A DNA stretch of 64,000 nt, from contig RDEW01000070.1 in NCBI GenBank assembly GCA_011109175.1, positions 104,486 to 168,485 on the forward strand. The letters are read 5' to 3'. Position 1 is the first letter of the stretch, and each line of letters begins with the position of its first letter. This DNA is from Dicyema japonicum. Lineage: Eukaryota > Dicyemida > Rhombozoa > Dicyemidae. The notes below the pieces were generated by a model. That model had not been told where the DNA came from and did no database searches. It saw only the letters and a list, made by a program, of their open reading frames with translations. The position numbers were made by a program, and so were the translations under genes. Below, piece by piece: positions 44,215 through 55,196 of this stretch.

Positions 44215-45070
44215 TCTCGTCCAGACTTCCCGATCCATGTACGTCACTAGTTCAGCGTCCGTTCAGTTAATGTAGCGTAGGATCTGGTGTATGAGACCAG
44301 TGGAAGCATATTCCGAAGATAGAAAAGCTAGAGAGCGATTTCTAATGTGACGTTGTCCCATCTTGTCCGCGCATGATCGTTCAGGGCGGATGACTGAAAT
44401 TACGGTGGAGCTTTCTCGCATTATGGAGTCCAGTCTCATAAGGATATCCAGAGGCGTTGGTCCGGTTAGATGTCCACCACAAATAAAATAACCTTTACTC
44501 TGATAACCCTCTCTTGCATTTCGTCTATCATCCTCATATGTGTCCAAAATATGGGAGGTCTCCACGAGGCGCATGCATATGAAACATAGCTCGATGAACT
44601 GTCTGCACACGTTAATAAAGGCCGGGTGAGTACCGATTTTCCTTTTACGACGTTCAGTTTTTTTTCACGCTTCAAAAGCATATTTTCTATTTGTGATAGA
44701 CAGAAATACATATCAAGTGTCATTCCCAAGATCCTTTGACATCTGTTGAAATGGATATCGACCTTATTTCACTACAAATAACTGTCTTACTTCCCAATTT
44801 TTTTTCTGAGGTAAAAAAGATGTGGTCGACTTTTTTGCATTTATATGAGTCGGTTCTCTATTATTCAGGCGTTGAGCCGGTCAAGGTTAATTTGTATTCT
44901 TTCTGAATTCCCCGATCTCGCGAAGCAAAAGCAATATCGTCTGCATAAGAGAAAACAATATTATTGGATAAAGGAGTCGGGAGAACGACCATAAAAATGT
45001 TAAACAGAGCAGGGGATAACGAAGATCCTCGAAGGATTCCGTTGGGGAAGAGACGTGAGATAAATTTCAG
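44215..45070 (-). pseudogene. LINE RT palm and thumb, decayed
   Basis: On the - strand near 45060-44890: NGILRGSSLSPALFNIFMVV then SNNIVFSYADDIAFASRDRG, i.e. RT motifs B and C. The thumb is broken up by stops down to about 44260. It resembles the jockey-like RTs and may be a LINE-B palm. Confidence 0.6.
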
Positions 45071-45456
45071 ACATCTGAGACATGCACGTCATATTCGTCC
45101 ACTTAGGAAATTTGTAATTTATCTAGGAAATATATAGATTGGCTGTTTATAAGACATTCATGGAAAAAATAAAAAATGTCCTAATTTTCCAATTTTTCAC
45201 TCCATCGACTTATTTGTCGCGAAGTAGCCTCCCGTAGTAGCTATTGAGATCTACGATTTAGTAAGTGGGGGTAAAAAATTTGCCTCAAAAAGCGAAGGTG
45301 ACCCAAAAGTGAGGGTAACTTACAATATTTATTTTTAACTTATATACATTATTTAATAATGAAATTATAATATCGAAATAAATCTAATCTCTAATTTATT
45401 TTTACATATTTAACTTGTTTTCGTCACTAAAATATATAAACTTTCTGTTTTAAATA
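45071..45456. other. AT-rich interval, nothing firm
   Basis: No gene. 45230-45310 contains short G/C-rich pieces (GTGGGGGTAAAAAATTTGCC) similar in style to the pogo-like ends nearby. Confidence 0.35.
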
Positions 45457-46577
45457 CAGTTCAACCCCTGCCCCAATAAAAAATGTCCCAATCACAGAGT
45501 AAAATAATTTAACCTTTTGTCAATACTATTTTTTAATTTTTTTAAAATTAAATAGCATATTAAAAATAAAAAAAACCATTTTATTTATTATTTGAAATAC
45601 TAATGGCTAATTTTGAATAATTTATTTTTCCCTAATTTCTTGGAGACGTTCAATCTAAAATCATAAATTCTTTAAGTGTTTCAGAACAAACATTAAATGA
45701 TGAATTTTGACAAATGTGACATCGAGCATTATACAAAAGAATTAAAATTTATTGATTCTGTAAGAACATTTCAATATTAATTATTTTGTAACCTATTAAA
45801 GATATAACTATTCAAACATGAATTATTGGATGTATGTAACCTATATGTTTAATTTAACTCCATAATCTTCAGTTCTTATATTTTAAGGCATCTCGGTGAT
45901 TTAAACTTTCTAATAACTAACGGTTTTAACTTTTCACGTTTAATACTACTGATATCTTTACAGATTTTTCACCAAAATAATGTCCATCTATAGTGACAAA
46001 AGATTTATTTGAATTCTTTTGAACGAAAAAGCAAGTTTCATCATCTTCCATATTTAACTTGGTCAAAAACTTGCCATAGTGTTCCCATAATTTTTAATTG
46101 AATTTTTGTCGATGGAATTCTTTCACCAAATTATTTTTAAAGATAGTTCACGACGTTTCTTAAAACAATTGAGCTATCCATTTGAGCCTTTGAAATTTTA
46201 AACTTTATCCGTGTTGCGATAGTTCTGGCAATTTTTTAAATTAAGTATTTGGATACTAAATCGAATCCTTTTTTAATCTCAATTTTTATTCTAGATACTG
46301 TTCCATCTTAACTTTAAATATCTTAGATATTTCCCTTTCAAACATAGAACTCCTTTCTAAAGCTTCATAATTTTTTTTGTTTTTTTAGCATGGTTTAAAA
46401 TTTGCAGCTATAATTTAGAATAAAATAATAATTAAAATTTTTATTTAATAAAAATGCCCCATTAAGCGTGGTCGATGATTTTTATTTGTTATTTTTCTCA
46501 TGGTCGGAAAAAAATAAACTGTAATACAATGAACTTTATAAAAAAGTGCCCCAAGCCGGAGTTCTATTGAGGCGAGG
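45457..46577 (-). mobile_element. pogo/Tigger-like non-autonomous element
   Basis: The left end is TACAGTTCAACCCCTGCCCC. The right end, inverted, reads CAGTACAACCTCGCCTC. The two share CAGT.CAACC with TA outside on the left. The interior is AT-rich with no readable transposase. The right border is disturbed by the adjoining RTE-like insertion. Confidence 0.45.
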
Positions 46578-47085
46578 TTGTACTGTTTTATTATGATTAT
46601 CATCACTTTCACGAGAGCCATAATATTTATGTGCAGCAAAAAATTTAAGAGAATTGGTTAGGTTGCTCCAAAATCTTCTGTTCTTAGCTAGGTCCCTCAG
46701 TGAGTCCAGATCGTCACCAGATGACAATGCTTTCTTCACGGGTATCAGATCGTTTCGTGGAACTACCGGGAGGGTAGTTTTCAATTTTCCACAAAAGTGT
46801 TTTACATTAGAGAAGTAGTAGTACATTAGAGGATCTTCCATTGCGATATTCGGGGAGATTTCGAGTCCAACCTCGGGACGTGTCCAAAAAGTATCTAACG
46901 AGAGCTAATCTCGTGACTTAATGATGTACAGTCACACTTATTGTACAGTCCATTCCGCGAGATCTTGGATGGCCAGGACATTCCAGTCATGTTTCTTAGA
47001 TGATTCCTGTGAATAAAGTCTAGCCTCTTCAATTCCTCTTTGGAGGTGGCCCAGGTCCCAGAGTTGTATAGGAAGATTGATTGTA
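46578..47085 (-). mobile_element. RTE-like LINE 3' fragment
   Basis: The - strand reads LKRLDFIHRNHLRNMTGMSW, KISRNGLYNKCD, and after a shift DDLDSLRDLAKNRRFWSNL. Its 3' end on the - strand is ATAAATATTATGGCTCTCGT, almost the same as the SINE-2 tail (ATAAATACTATGGCTCTCGT). Flanks TTGTACTGT and TTGTACAGT look like an imperfect target-site duplication. Confidence 0.65.
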
Positions 47086-47159
47086 CAGTATATTTAAAAA
47101 ATTATTAACAAAGTCCTTATTTTTGGGTTTCTTCCTGCTTTTAAAACTTTCCCCAATTT

Positions 47160-48130
47160 AAGTCTAAAGCCGAAGTAGTAAAAAGTGCCGAGGTGATGCA
47201 TTGTATTTCATTTTTTCAAACTTTTCCATAGATTCTTGTATCTCGTCGATTATAAATTCACGAAAACTAATTCTTTCATTCTGTGTAGGAATTTTATTTT
47301 ATAGAGCATTATCGTCTCTGCGACCTTCTTCGTTACTCGTAATTACTTGTATAATTTCATATAATTTTATATATCGTTACTTGCAATAATATTTTCAACT
47401 AATTCAAGAATTGTGTCTTTATCTTTTATCTTTTCCCGGCAGTTTTTGATTGTATTTTCAGTAATTTCTGACCATGCCAAACCGAAAAATTTGATAACTT
47501 CTCTCAAATTAATTTTATTTAAGCACTTAACAGCGATAGTTTGGTCTTCAAATATGAGAGGACATACAACTAAATTACTTATGTAATGCATTTGAAAAAC
47601 TTGATGATTCTCATATCAACTGCTTGGTTAAGGGATCTTGTGTTTTTTAGCAAACAAATATTTTAATATTAGAATATTAAGAATATTGGTGACAACTTTC
47701 GATTTTCCCCACTATCTGTTTTGAAAAACAATTCATGTCTCTTTTGAACTGGTTAAGCAAACCAATTTGACGCTTTGAATTGGGTAAAATTTATTTTTTT
47801 AAATGTTTTTCGCAATCCCTTTTAACGTGGTTCCAGAAACTGAAAAATAATTTTTTCTTTAGCGGCTAAAAAACTTTATATTACATCATCAAATAAATTG
47901 CATTGATTTGAGGACTCTGAACTCAAAAAACTCAGTTTCTTGAACTTGAACTGATCCCGTATTCAGCAGCGAAATAACCTAACATATACAGAATTAAAGA
48001 TGGACCTTTAATAGTTTTATATTTCTTGACTAGTTCTTTTTTAGATAATTCATTATTTTGTAATAATATGGCAATTTTAACTTTAGTGTCAAAACTGAGT
48101 TTAACAGGCATCTAACAGCATCCACTATGA
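47160..48130 (-). pseudogene. pogo/Tigger-like transposase remnant
   Basis: The N terminus on the - strand near 48110 (KLSFDTKVKIAILLQNNELS, then KKELVKKYKTIKGPS) fits a CENP-B/pogo helix-turn-helix. The C terminus at 47591-47367 (INLREVIKFFGLAWSEITEN, TIKNCREK) fits the end of Tigger/jerky DDE transposases. The catalytic middle is lost to deletions and stops. Confidence 0.55.
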
Positions 48131-48147
48131 AAATAATGAAAAAGCAC

Positions 48148-48165
48148 ACTTGTAATGTATATTAT
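48148..48165. repeat. Target-site duplication, left
   Basis: ACTTGTAATGTATATTAT, identical to 48817-48834, flanking the RTE-like element. Confidence 0.85.
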
Positions 48166-48816
48166 TATTATAAAGCACAACGTCTTGCCATTGGAAATGA
48201 CAAAACCAGTGCAGTACAAAACATTAATTTTTTAGTTAATTTTCTCCACTTTCCACGATCCTGAGCCAAATCCCTCAAGTAATCCAGGTCATCTCCTGTA
48301 GTTAGAGATAATCCTATTCTCTTCAGGTCTTCATTCAGTGTCGTTGCCAGTAATGCTCTCGGACGTCCTCGGAACTTCACCTCTTCGGTTTGAAAGTATT
48401 CCTCCATGGCAACATTAGCTGGAGTTTCGATATTTTTCCGTAGAATGTGTCCAAATAGGCTCCAACGAAATTCCATGATGTCTAGTGAAATCGGTTTAGA
48501 AGACGTAATAGAGTATAGTTCTTGACTTCTTGTTCTCATACGGTCCCAGCACGAATGAATCTTCCGTAGTTGTCCCCGATGGAAGGAGTTTAGTTTTTCA
48601 ATGTCATTAAGGGTTAATGACCAAAAACTTGCATTATATAGGAGTATTGGTTTGACTAACGAATTGTATAGTCGAGTTCTGATCTCTCGATTCAAGCCCT
48701 TCTTTCTTAGAAACCAATTTCTTTTCAAGTTGTATAAGGCCGTATTTGCTTTAATCTTCCGTGCAATGATGTCCTTCTTTATCTCCAAGCAGGGATCCCA
48801 GCTTTTTGTAATGTAT
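48166..48816 (-). mobile_element. RTE-like LINE, 5'-truncated insertion
   Basis: The - strand frame from 48788 is open for about 206 residues: RLYNSLVKPILLYNASFWSL, KLNSFHRGQLRKIHSC, MEFRWSLFGHILRKNIETP, GDDLDYLRDLAQDRGKWRKL. The 3' end is a TATAATAATA-type tail. It is bounded by an 18-bp perfect target-site duplication and sits in the 5' part of the pogo-like element. The lack of frame damage and the perfect duplication make it the youngest RTE-like insertion here. Confidence 0.85.
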
Positions 48817-48834
48817 ACTTGTAATGTATATTAT
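48817..48834. repeat. Target-site duplication, right
   Basis: ACTTGTAATGTATATTAT, matching 48148-48165. Confidence 0.85.
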
Positions 48835-49000
48835 AAATAAAATAATTTTTTAATCAAAAGTAATTAAATAAATTAAAGCGGGGTCATTAAATTTGCTCAT
48901 AAAAATAAAAATTGGAAGAAATTCTTCATCAAAATAAATTGCCTCAAATGCGGGGTACCCTATAGCCGGGTTTGCCCCAAACCAGAGTCCGACTTTATAC
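48835..49000 (-). mobile_element. pogo-like element, 5' end
   Basis: The sequence after the RTE insertion ends in GCGGGGTACCCTATAGCCGG and GTCCGAC. Inverted, this is a G/C-rich end in the style of the other pogo-like termini. It is the presumed 5' end of the transposase remnant at 47160-48130. Confidence 0.4.
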
Positions 49001-50399
49001 AAAGAAAGAAAATAATAATAACCGAACTAATCAGGTGATCTCTCATCACTCTTACCATTTTATTCTGTGCTTTCGAAAAACCCAACCGTTTTTCTGAAAT
49101 CTCTGACTTTGTGCCTACACAGCCGTAGAGTTCAGGAGGATGTATTTAATCTTTTGTATGGTGAAACTGCTCTTCGAATGAATAATGTAGGAGAGTAACA
49201 ATAATCGGACGAGAATTCCTTCAAGTAAGTGTTACTTGTTATGTAATACTCCCGTCATGACACTCTTAGTGATTAGAGATTCAAGAATTACAATGTCTTC
49301 ATCAGTAGTAGAAATTTTTATTGGCAGTAATGTTGTAAAAATACTATACCTCATGAAAACTCTCTCATCGTCGAAAAGTCCACAATTGAATATTTCGAAT
49401 TTATTTTTATTAAATTCTAAACCTGCTATTGACGGGACTGGAATCGATACCTTCGAATATCAGAAGGCAATATCTGAAATTCCTCAGATAACTGGATCTT
49501 TAAATACCATAGATTGAGTGACAAACAGGTAAGTTTGGTGATTTTCTCAATTGCAAGACAGAATAGTAAAAGTCAAGAAAGACCCTCCTTGCTACCTCTC
49601 AGGGGACGAGAGGATTTAATAATCTTTGAAGAGTAGGGATAACGGTGACTATAGGAATGATTGACTAATCGAATATATTAAGGGATCTTTCCGCACACAA
49701 CTTTTGAATATTATCTCTCCCTAAAAAAATTTCCTGATATCCAATTCGAAGAGAATTTGTCCTCGGAAATATTTCATGCTGTGGTTTTTGAAAATTCGAA
49801 CGGAGTGAACAGCGACTTGGTATCCGAGTCGTACTCTTAAGGGGGGCTTTAGAATTTTGCTATAAGACGAATAGAAAATCGGGAGAAATATTGGGAGCAA
49901 ACATTTTAAAGAAGAACGCGATCCCGAACAGGCTCACTCCACTTCACACTTTATCGAAAGCGATAAGGTTGGCCGAAAACAAGGCGGAGTGGACGGATTC
50001 GTTAAATCTTTCAGACAAAATCCAATTCGTGAGGTAATTTGATTTGTATCACGGAGTTCATTGATCTCCAAAAGATAGTGACTTGATGCCACGGATTCCA
50101 TCATAGAATGACTTTGTACAAACAGAAAAAACTTTAGTTTTCTTGCTAGAAATTCGAATTTTTCGTATTTTGTTATAGAGAGCTCGGAATGTGAATTCCT
50201 TTTGTAAAAGAACGGATGTTAGTTTTTATGGTAGCAGCAAGAGACCCCTTTCCATCACAATCTCGAGAATGTCAAAGGAAGGCTTAAAACTGAGCAGACA
50301 CGTCTAGTCCTGTATCGAGTTAGTCTGGAGGAGATCTTTAGAATCCTCATCAGGAAAGTCCGTGAAGAACGTCACCGGAAATTAGACTAAGATTAATTC
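49001..50399. other. Interval with LINE-B tail, otherwise unresolved
   Basis: 49020-49045 on the - strand carries GATCACCTGATTAGTTCGG, a LINE-B tail, but no RT sequence could be read upstream of it. An open frame at 49236-49517 has no recognisable motif. 49900-50040 includes RLTPLHTLSKAIRLAENKAE on the +, possibly LINE-derived. Confidence 0.35.
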
Positions 50400-50545
50400 C
50401 AGATCCATGGTTGTTGGATGACTAGAAGACGAATTATGACGCCACTCAAGTAGAAGGGAGAAGAGAAACAGACGAAAGAAACAGATATGTTCAATCAGGT
50501 AGTCACATGGCACCACGATAACGTGACACCACGCGGCTTCGCTTA
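50400..50545 (-). mobile_element. SINE-1 head fragment
   Basis: Contains GACGCCACTCAAGTAGAAGG, GAAACAGACG and CACCACGCGGCTTCG in SINE-1 order and - orientation. The body and tail are missing. Confidence 0.55.
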
Positions 50546-51175
50546 TAAGGTTTAATTCTTGCTAATTTTGCTAATTCCTATATAAGAGTTTTGTGTGTTA
50601 TATTAAATAAAATATTTAATTTAATTTTAAAAAATAAAATACACTATATTCTAGTTTCGTGTTGAATTAGTGACGTGGTTCTAAAAACTATGTTTTTTTC
50701 ATCCATTTCGATTAAATTTTCACATTAACGTCATTCAATGCTCGAGAGTTAAGAAAAAACTTAAAAGAGAGGATTTGGTAATTTATTTATCATATAAAGT
50801 GTGACATACAGGAGACTTTAGTAAAGATGCAGTTGAGGAATAGTGAGACTTTATACTTATACTTCTAAACTCACATTGAAACCACTGCGGACATGACTTT
50901 GTTATACATAATGGTTATTGATAGAATTGCATTTCTACAGATTAAGTGGGAGGAAAGATATTTCCTCTACATCCCTAATCTACTCATCCAAAATGGCGAA
51001 GGTGTCTACTAGTGGAGATAGAATTTTATTTCAAAGTTAATTGACTGCTTCCCTAATTGAAGGTTTCCGGATTCGATGCTGTATATATCTTCTTTATCAT
51101 GAAGTTCGATTTTCTTCACTAATATTTATTTTAGGAGATCAGAGATATCATTAATGGGAAAAGTCACCAGAAAAG
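50546..51175. other. Intergenic, nothing recognised
   Basis: AT-rich; no coding frame or shared repeat found. Confidence 0.45.
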
Positions 51176-52315
51176 ATGGTTTTATACGGGGATTACATAT
51201 CTAATTACAATGAAAAAGAACTCTGTTACTCAAAGGACTTTAGACCGAGTACATGTATACTATGTTCATACAAGGTGGTTATGAACTGTGTCAACGTAAA
51301 AAAATATCTATTTGCTGACACTTACGATTTAATTACGGAGTACCAGCTTGGGACCAAGCAAATTGACAAAACGGCCATCCTATTTTTAGCAAATTGACAA
51401 AACTTATATCAGATAAATATGTTGGAATAAATCATGATGTTATTCGCAGATTTATATCAAATTGCGATTCCTCGCAAGTTTTAATTCTCTAAAAACATCT
51501 GAAGAAATCAAAATGCTCACTGTCTCCAAAAATTATGAACGATTTATGGCTGATTGCATCGATCTTAGAAGATATGCTTCGGACAATAATGACTTCAAAT
51601 AAATTTTAACAATGATCGATTGTCTCTCCAAGTATGCCTGGGCATTTCCGGTTTTAATAAAATGGCGGAAAATGTAAAAACATCATTGGAACATCTTTTT
51701 CTGACGGTTGGTCCACCAGTGTCATTACATACTGATAACGGAAATGAATTCCGTTATTCAATTATGACTAATTTTCTCAGCGAGTGGAAAGTCAAACCAA
51801 TTCACGGAAGGCCTAGAAATCATAAATCACAGGGTCAAGTCGAACGTTATAACCAAACGCTTAAACGTTGATTGCAAAAACACTATTCGAAACAAGATCA
51901 ACAAAGTGGGTTGATATTTTGGAAAAAACCGTATACAAACATAATGTATCTTGCCATCGTGCGACGGGTAAATCGCCGTTTAATGGCTTTCCAGGTTTCA
52001 ATGTTGGTGCAGTATCTGACTTGGAACTATCAGTTGAGTCAACTGAGAAATGTAATAAGGAGGTTAGATACATTTGGAGAAATATAAGAACTAAACAAAG
52101 AAAACGCCAATAAAAATTTCAGAAAGGAAGATATAAAGATTGGGGACTTCATACGTATAAAAAGAAACTTTGATAACAATCAACTGACAAAAAATTCCCA
52201 TTGGAGAGCTTTTTTGAGAGAGAGAAGAATACCAAGTGATTAAAGAGAAATTGCACTCTGTCATAGTAGAAAATTCTACAAAAAACAAATAGAAAATATC
52301 AAAGACCCGAATTAA
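51176..52315 (+). pseudogene. DDE integrase-like gene (KRBA2/Ginger type), broken
   Basis: Across frame changes the + strand carries a full retroviral-type integrase core: MADCIDLRRY (first Asp near 51561), IDCLSKYAWAFPV, LHTDNGNEFR (second Asp near 51734) and HGRPRNHKSQGQVERYNQTL (Glu near 51842). YKHNVSCHRATGKSPF and a basic tail up to about 52315 follow. The arrangement resembles KRBA2-like integrases and Ginger/Gypsy integrases. I see no RT, gag or LTR on either side. An in-frame TAA follows FK near 51600, with shifts near 51660 and 51875, so it is a pseudogene as read. Some of the shifts could be tiny introns, but none was found at the right phase. Confidence 0.65.
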
Positions 52316-52390
52316 AAAAATCAAAAATAATTAGATGTTTTTTACATTCCTTTATTTTCTCTTATGGATTTGGTTAAAGTCAATTTCTTG

Positions 52391-52475
52391 AATGGGTTAG
52401 GGTGAATTAAAATGGATTAGGATGTACTAGAGAATGAGTTAGGGTTAATTAGAGAAAGTGTTAGGGTGAAATATA
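52391..52475. repeat. Degenerate ~22-bp repeat with TTAGGG-like cores
   Basis: Four imperfect units, each starting near GGGTTAGGGTGAATTA, GGATTAGGATG, GAGTTAGGGTTAATTAG and GTGTTAGGGTG. It is a short minisatellite; the TTAGGG cores may be coincidental. Confidence 0.55.
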
Positions 52476-52715
52476 GCATCGGTTGTGTCTATACATTCAT
52501 AAAGTTTATTTTATTGACAGAATACGATGTTCGAACTTTAATTAAATTGACTTGTAATTTTTATCCATAAATTTTCATTTTATTTTTGACATTTATATAT
52601 TACTACTATAAATTAATCTTTAGTTAAAAGCTATCCAAATTTTATTATACATAATTCAAATATGAATTTTTTAGGGTTGGGTATAATAATAATAATAATA
52701 ATTTTTAATAATTAT

Positions 52716-53956
52716 GGTGGGGCCACTGGTGAAAAAAGTGGTGCCACTTGTGCTACAAGACGAAGAAATATACTACGAGTTTGAGTAACATACTTCAGGC
52801 CTAATGGAGATGTGATGAAAGATGCTTTGTTTGTTCAGATTCACATAGAAGATCGCAGTGTCCAGTTAAAAACAATAATAAGTTTTTTGAATTGTGATTC
52901 ATCCATCGACTTTGCCAATTATGGAAGATGTCCCAAGGCTGTTGAAGCTAACATAGCGAAAAAAAAACAAAATTGACCAAAAAGGAAAGAATCGAATGGA
53001 AAATTATCTCTAAAACGAGAAAATGCCCTTAATGGAGAAAGTGAAGTTTCCAAAATTGGAACGAATAAGAAATTAAAACTGGCTGGAATAGGACATATAG
53101 TAAGAAACATTCTAAAAAAGAAACAGTAGAAGCTTCAATACAGAGAAGAGAGGGCAGCCACCGAAAAAAAAACCAGAAGTAGTCAGGATAACCCTGATTA
53201 ATGCCCGTTCTCTTTGAAACGGGCCTCAGTGCTGGTTGCTATAGCCAGCACGATCCAGATGGAAGTTCTAATTATAAACGAAACTAAATTATGGAAGATG
53301 CCCAAGGCTGTTGAAGCTAACATTGCGAAGAAAAACAAAATTGACCAAAAAAGGAAAGAATCGAATGGAAAATTATTTCTAAAACGAGAAAATGCCCATA
53401 ATGGAGAAAGTGAAGTTTCCAAAATTGGAACGAATAAGAAATTAAAGTCAGAGTTTAGAATGTATGGGCAGACTGGCTGGAATACGACATATAATAAGAA
53501 ACCTTCTAAAAAAGAAACAGTAGAAGCTTCAACACAGAGAAGAGAGTGGTGCTCTTAAGAAGAGAGGGCAGCCACCGAAAAAACCAGAAGTAGTCAGGAT
53601 AACCCTGATTAATGCCCGTTCTCTTTGGAAACGGGCCTCAGTGCTGGTTGCTATAGCACGATCCAGATGGAAGTTCTAATTATAAACGAAACTAAATTGA
53701 AGCACATGGATTGGATTTAGCATCTGAAATTGATGACGAATACGAAAGAAAAACAAGAAGAATCGGTGATTTATTACATTGCTTGTGGAAACTCGCATTG
53801 TAATTGGGGCTTTTTACGGAGAAGAGACATACGGTGTCTCATGATAGTGCCCCGATATAGACGACCCTAAATTTTGGCTTTCCTCTTTAGTTAATGGCTC
53901 TTACCTTGTTTAGTTAGTTGGGGTTTTGCGAATAAATCATGTTATCTGTTATCTGT
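52716..53956 (+). mobile_element. LINE-C derivative 1 (RT missing)
   Basis: Shares its 5' part with the copies at 54105, 56799 and (inverted) 58534. A head with GTGGTGCCACTTGTGC repeats is followed by a broken ORF1-like region (CPKAVEANIAKKNKIDQK) and an endonuclease-start-like stretch (INETKL). It then jumps directly to a 3' tail (TTAGTTAGTTGGGGTTTTGC) and TAA repeats. The ~370-bp block starting ATGGAAGATG occurs twice in tandem (52921 and 53291). Confidence 0.7.
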
Positions 53957-53989
53957 TAATAATAATAATTTTTATGGATTTTTTTATGG

Positions 53990-54097
53990 TTGGCTTTATT
54001 TTTGCAACCCTTAATTGCAGCATTTATTTCTTCCAGCGTTATAGGATGACACAAGGGACCATTATTATTATTAACTAGCCATTAACTAAAGAACTAG
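53990..54097 (-). mobile_element. Inverted LINE-C RT-start fragment
   Basis: About 105 bp match, inverted, 55285-55390: the TAA-repeat junction and the beginning of the RT region (codons for PITLEEINAAIKGCK). It lies immediately before the next + strand LINE-C head, as a 5' inversion or template-switch product would. Confidence 0.7.
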
Positions 54098-54309
54098 AAG
54101 AAAACCAGTGGTGCCACTAATGAAAAATTGGTGCCACTGGTGCTACAAGACGAAGAAATATACTACGAGTTGAGAAACATACTTCAAGCCTAATGGAAAT
54201 GTGTTGAAAGATGCCATGTTGGTTCTGATTCACATAGAAGATCGCAGTGTCCGGTTAAAAACAATAATAAGTCCTTTGAATTGTGGTTCATCCATCGACT
54301 TTGCCAATT

Positions 54310-55050
54310 ATGGAAGATGTCCCAAGGCTGTTGAAGCTAACATAGCGAAAAAAAAACAAAATTGACCAAAAAGGAAAGAATCGAATGGAAAATTATCTCT
54401 AAAACGAGAAAATGCCCATAATGGAGAAAGTGAAGTTTCCAAAATTGTAACGAATAAGAAATTAAAACTGGCTGGAATAGGACATATAATAAGAAACATT
54501 CTAAAAAAGAAACAGAAGAAGCTTCAATACAGAGAAGAGAGGGCAGCCACCAAAAAAAAACCAGAAGTAGTCAGGATAGCCCTGATTAATGCCCGTTCTC
54601 TTTGGAAACGGGCCTCAGTGCTGTTGCTCTAGCCAGCGACATCCAGATGGATGTTCTAATTATAAACGAAACTAAATTATGGAAGATGCCCAAAGGCTGT
54701 TGAAGCTAACATTGCGAAGAAAAACAAAATTGACCAAAAAAGGAAAGAATCGAATGGAAAATTATTTCTAAAACGAGAAAATGCCCATAATGGAGAAAGT
54801 GAAGTTTCCAAAACTGGAACTAATAAGAAATTAAAGTCAGAGTTTAGAATGTATGGGCAGACTGGCTGGAATACGACATATAATAAGAAACCTTCTAAAA
54901 AAGAAACAGTAGAAGCTTCAACACAGAGAAGAGAGTGGTGCTCTTAAGAAGAGAGGGCAGCCACCGAAAAAACCAGAAGTAGTCAGGATAACCCTGATTA
55001 ATGCCCGTTCTCTTCGGAAACGGGCCTCAGTGCTGGTTGCTATAGCCAGC
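54310..55050 (+). repeat. Internal ~370-bp tandem duplication in LINE-C
   Basis: Two units at a spacing of 369-370 bp, also present at 52921/53291 and 57004/57373. The two units differ in the same way in every copy (the first lacks a segment near GTCAGAGTTTAGAATGTATG). The duplication therefore predates their amplification. The inverted copy at 58534-59345 has only one unit. Confidence 0.75.
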
Positions 55051-55196
55051 ACGATCCAGATGGAAGTTCTAATTATAAATGAAACTAAATTGAAGCACAT
55101 GGATTGGATTTAGCATCTGAAATTGATGACGAATACGAAAGAAAAACGAGAAGAATTGGTGATTTATTACATTGCTTGTGGAAACTCGCATTGTAA

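Noticed and set aside
53214-53558. Basic 114-codon frame in the LINE-C cluster as a host gene
   Set aside because: It is part of the repeated LINE-C ORF1-like region, present four times in the cluster.
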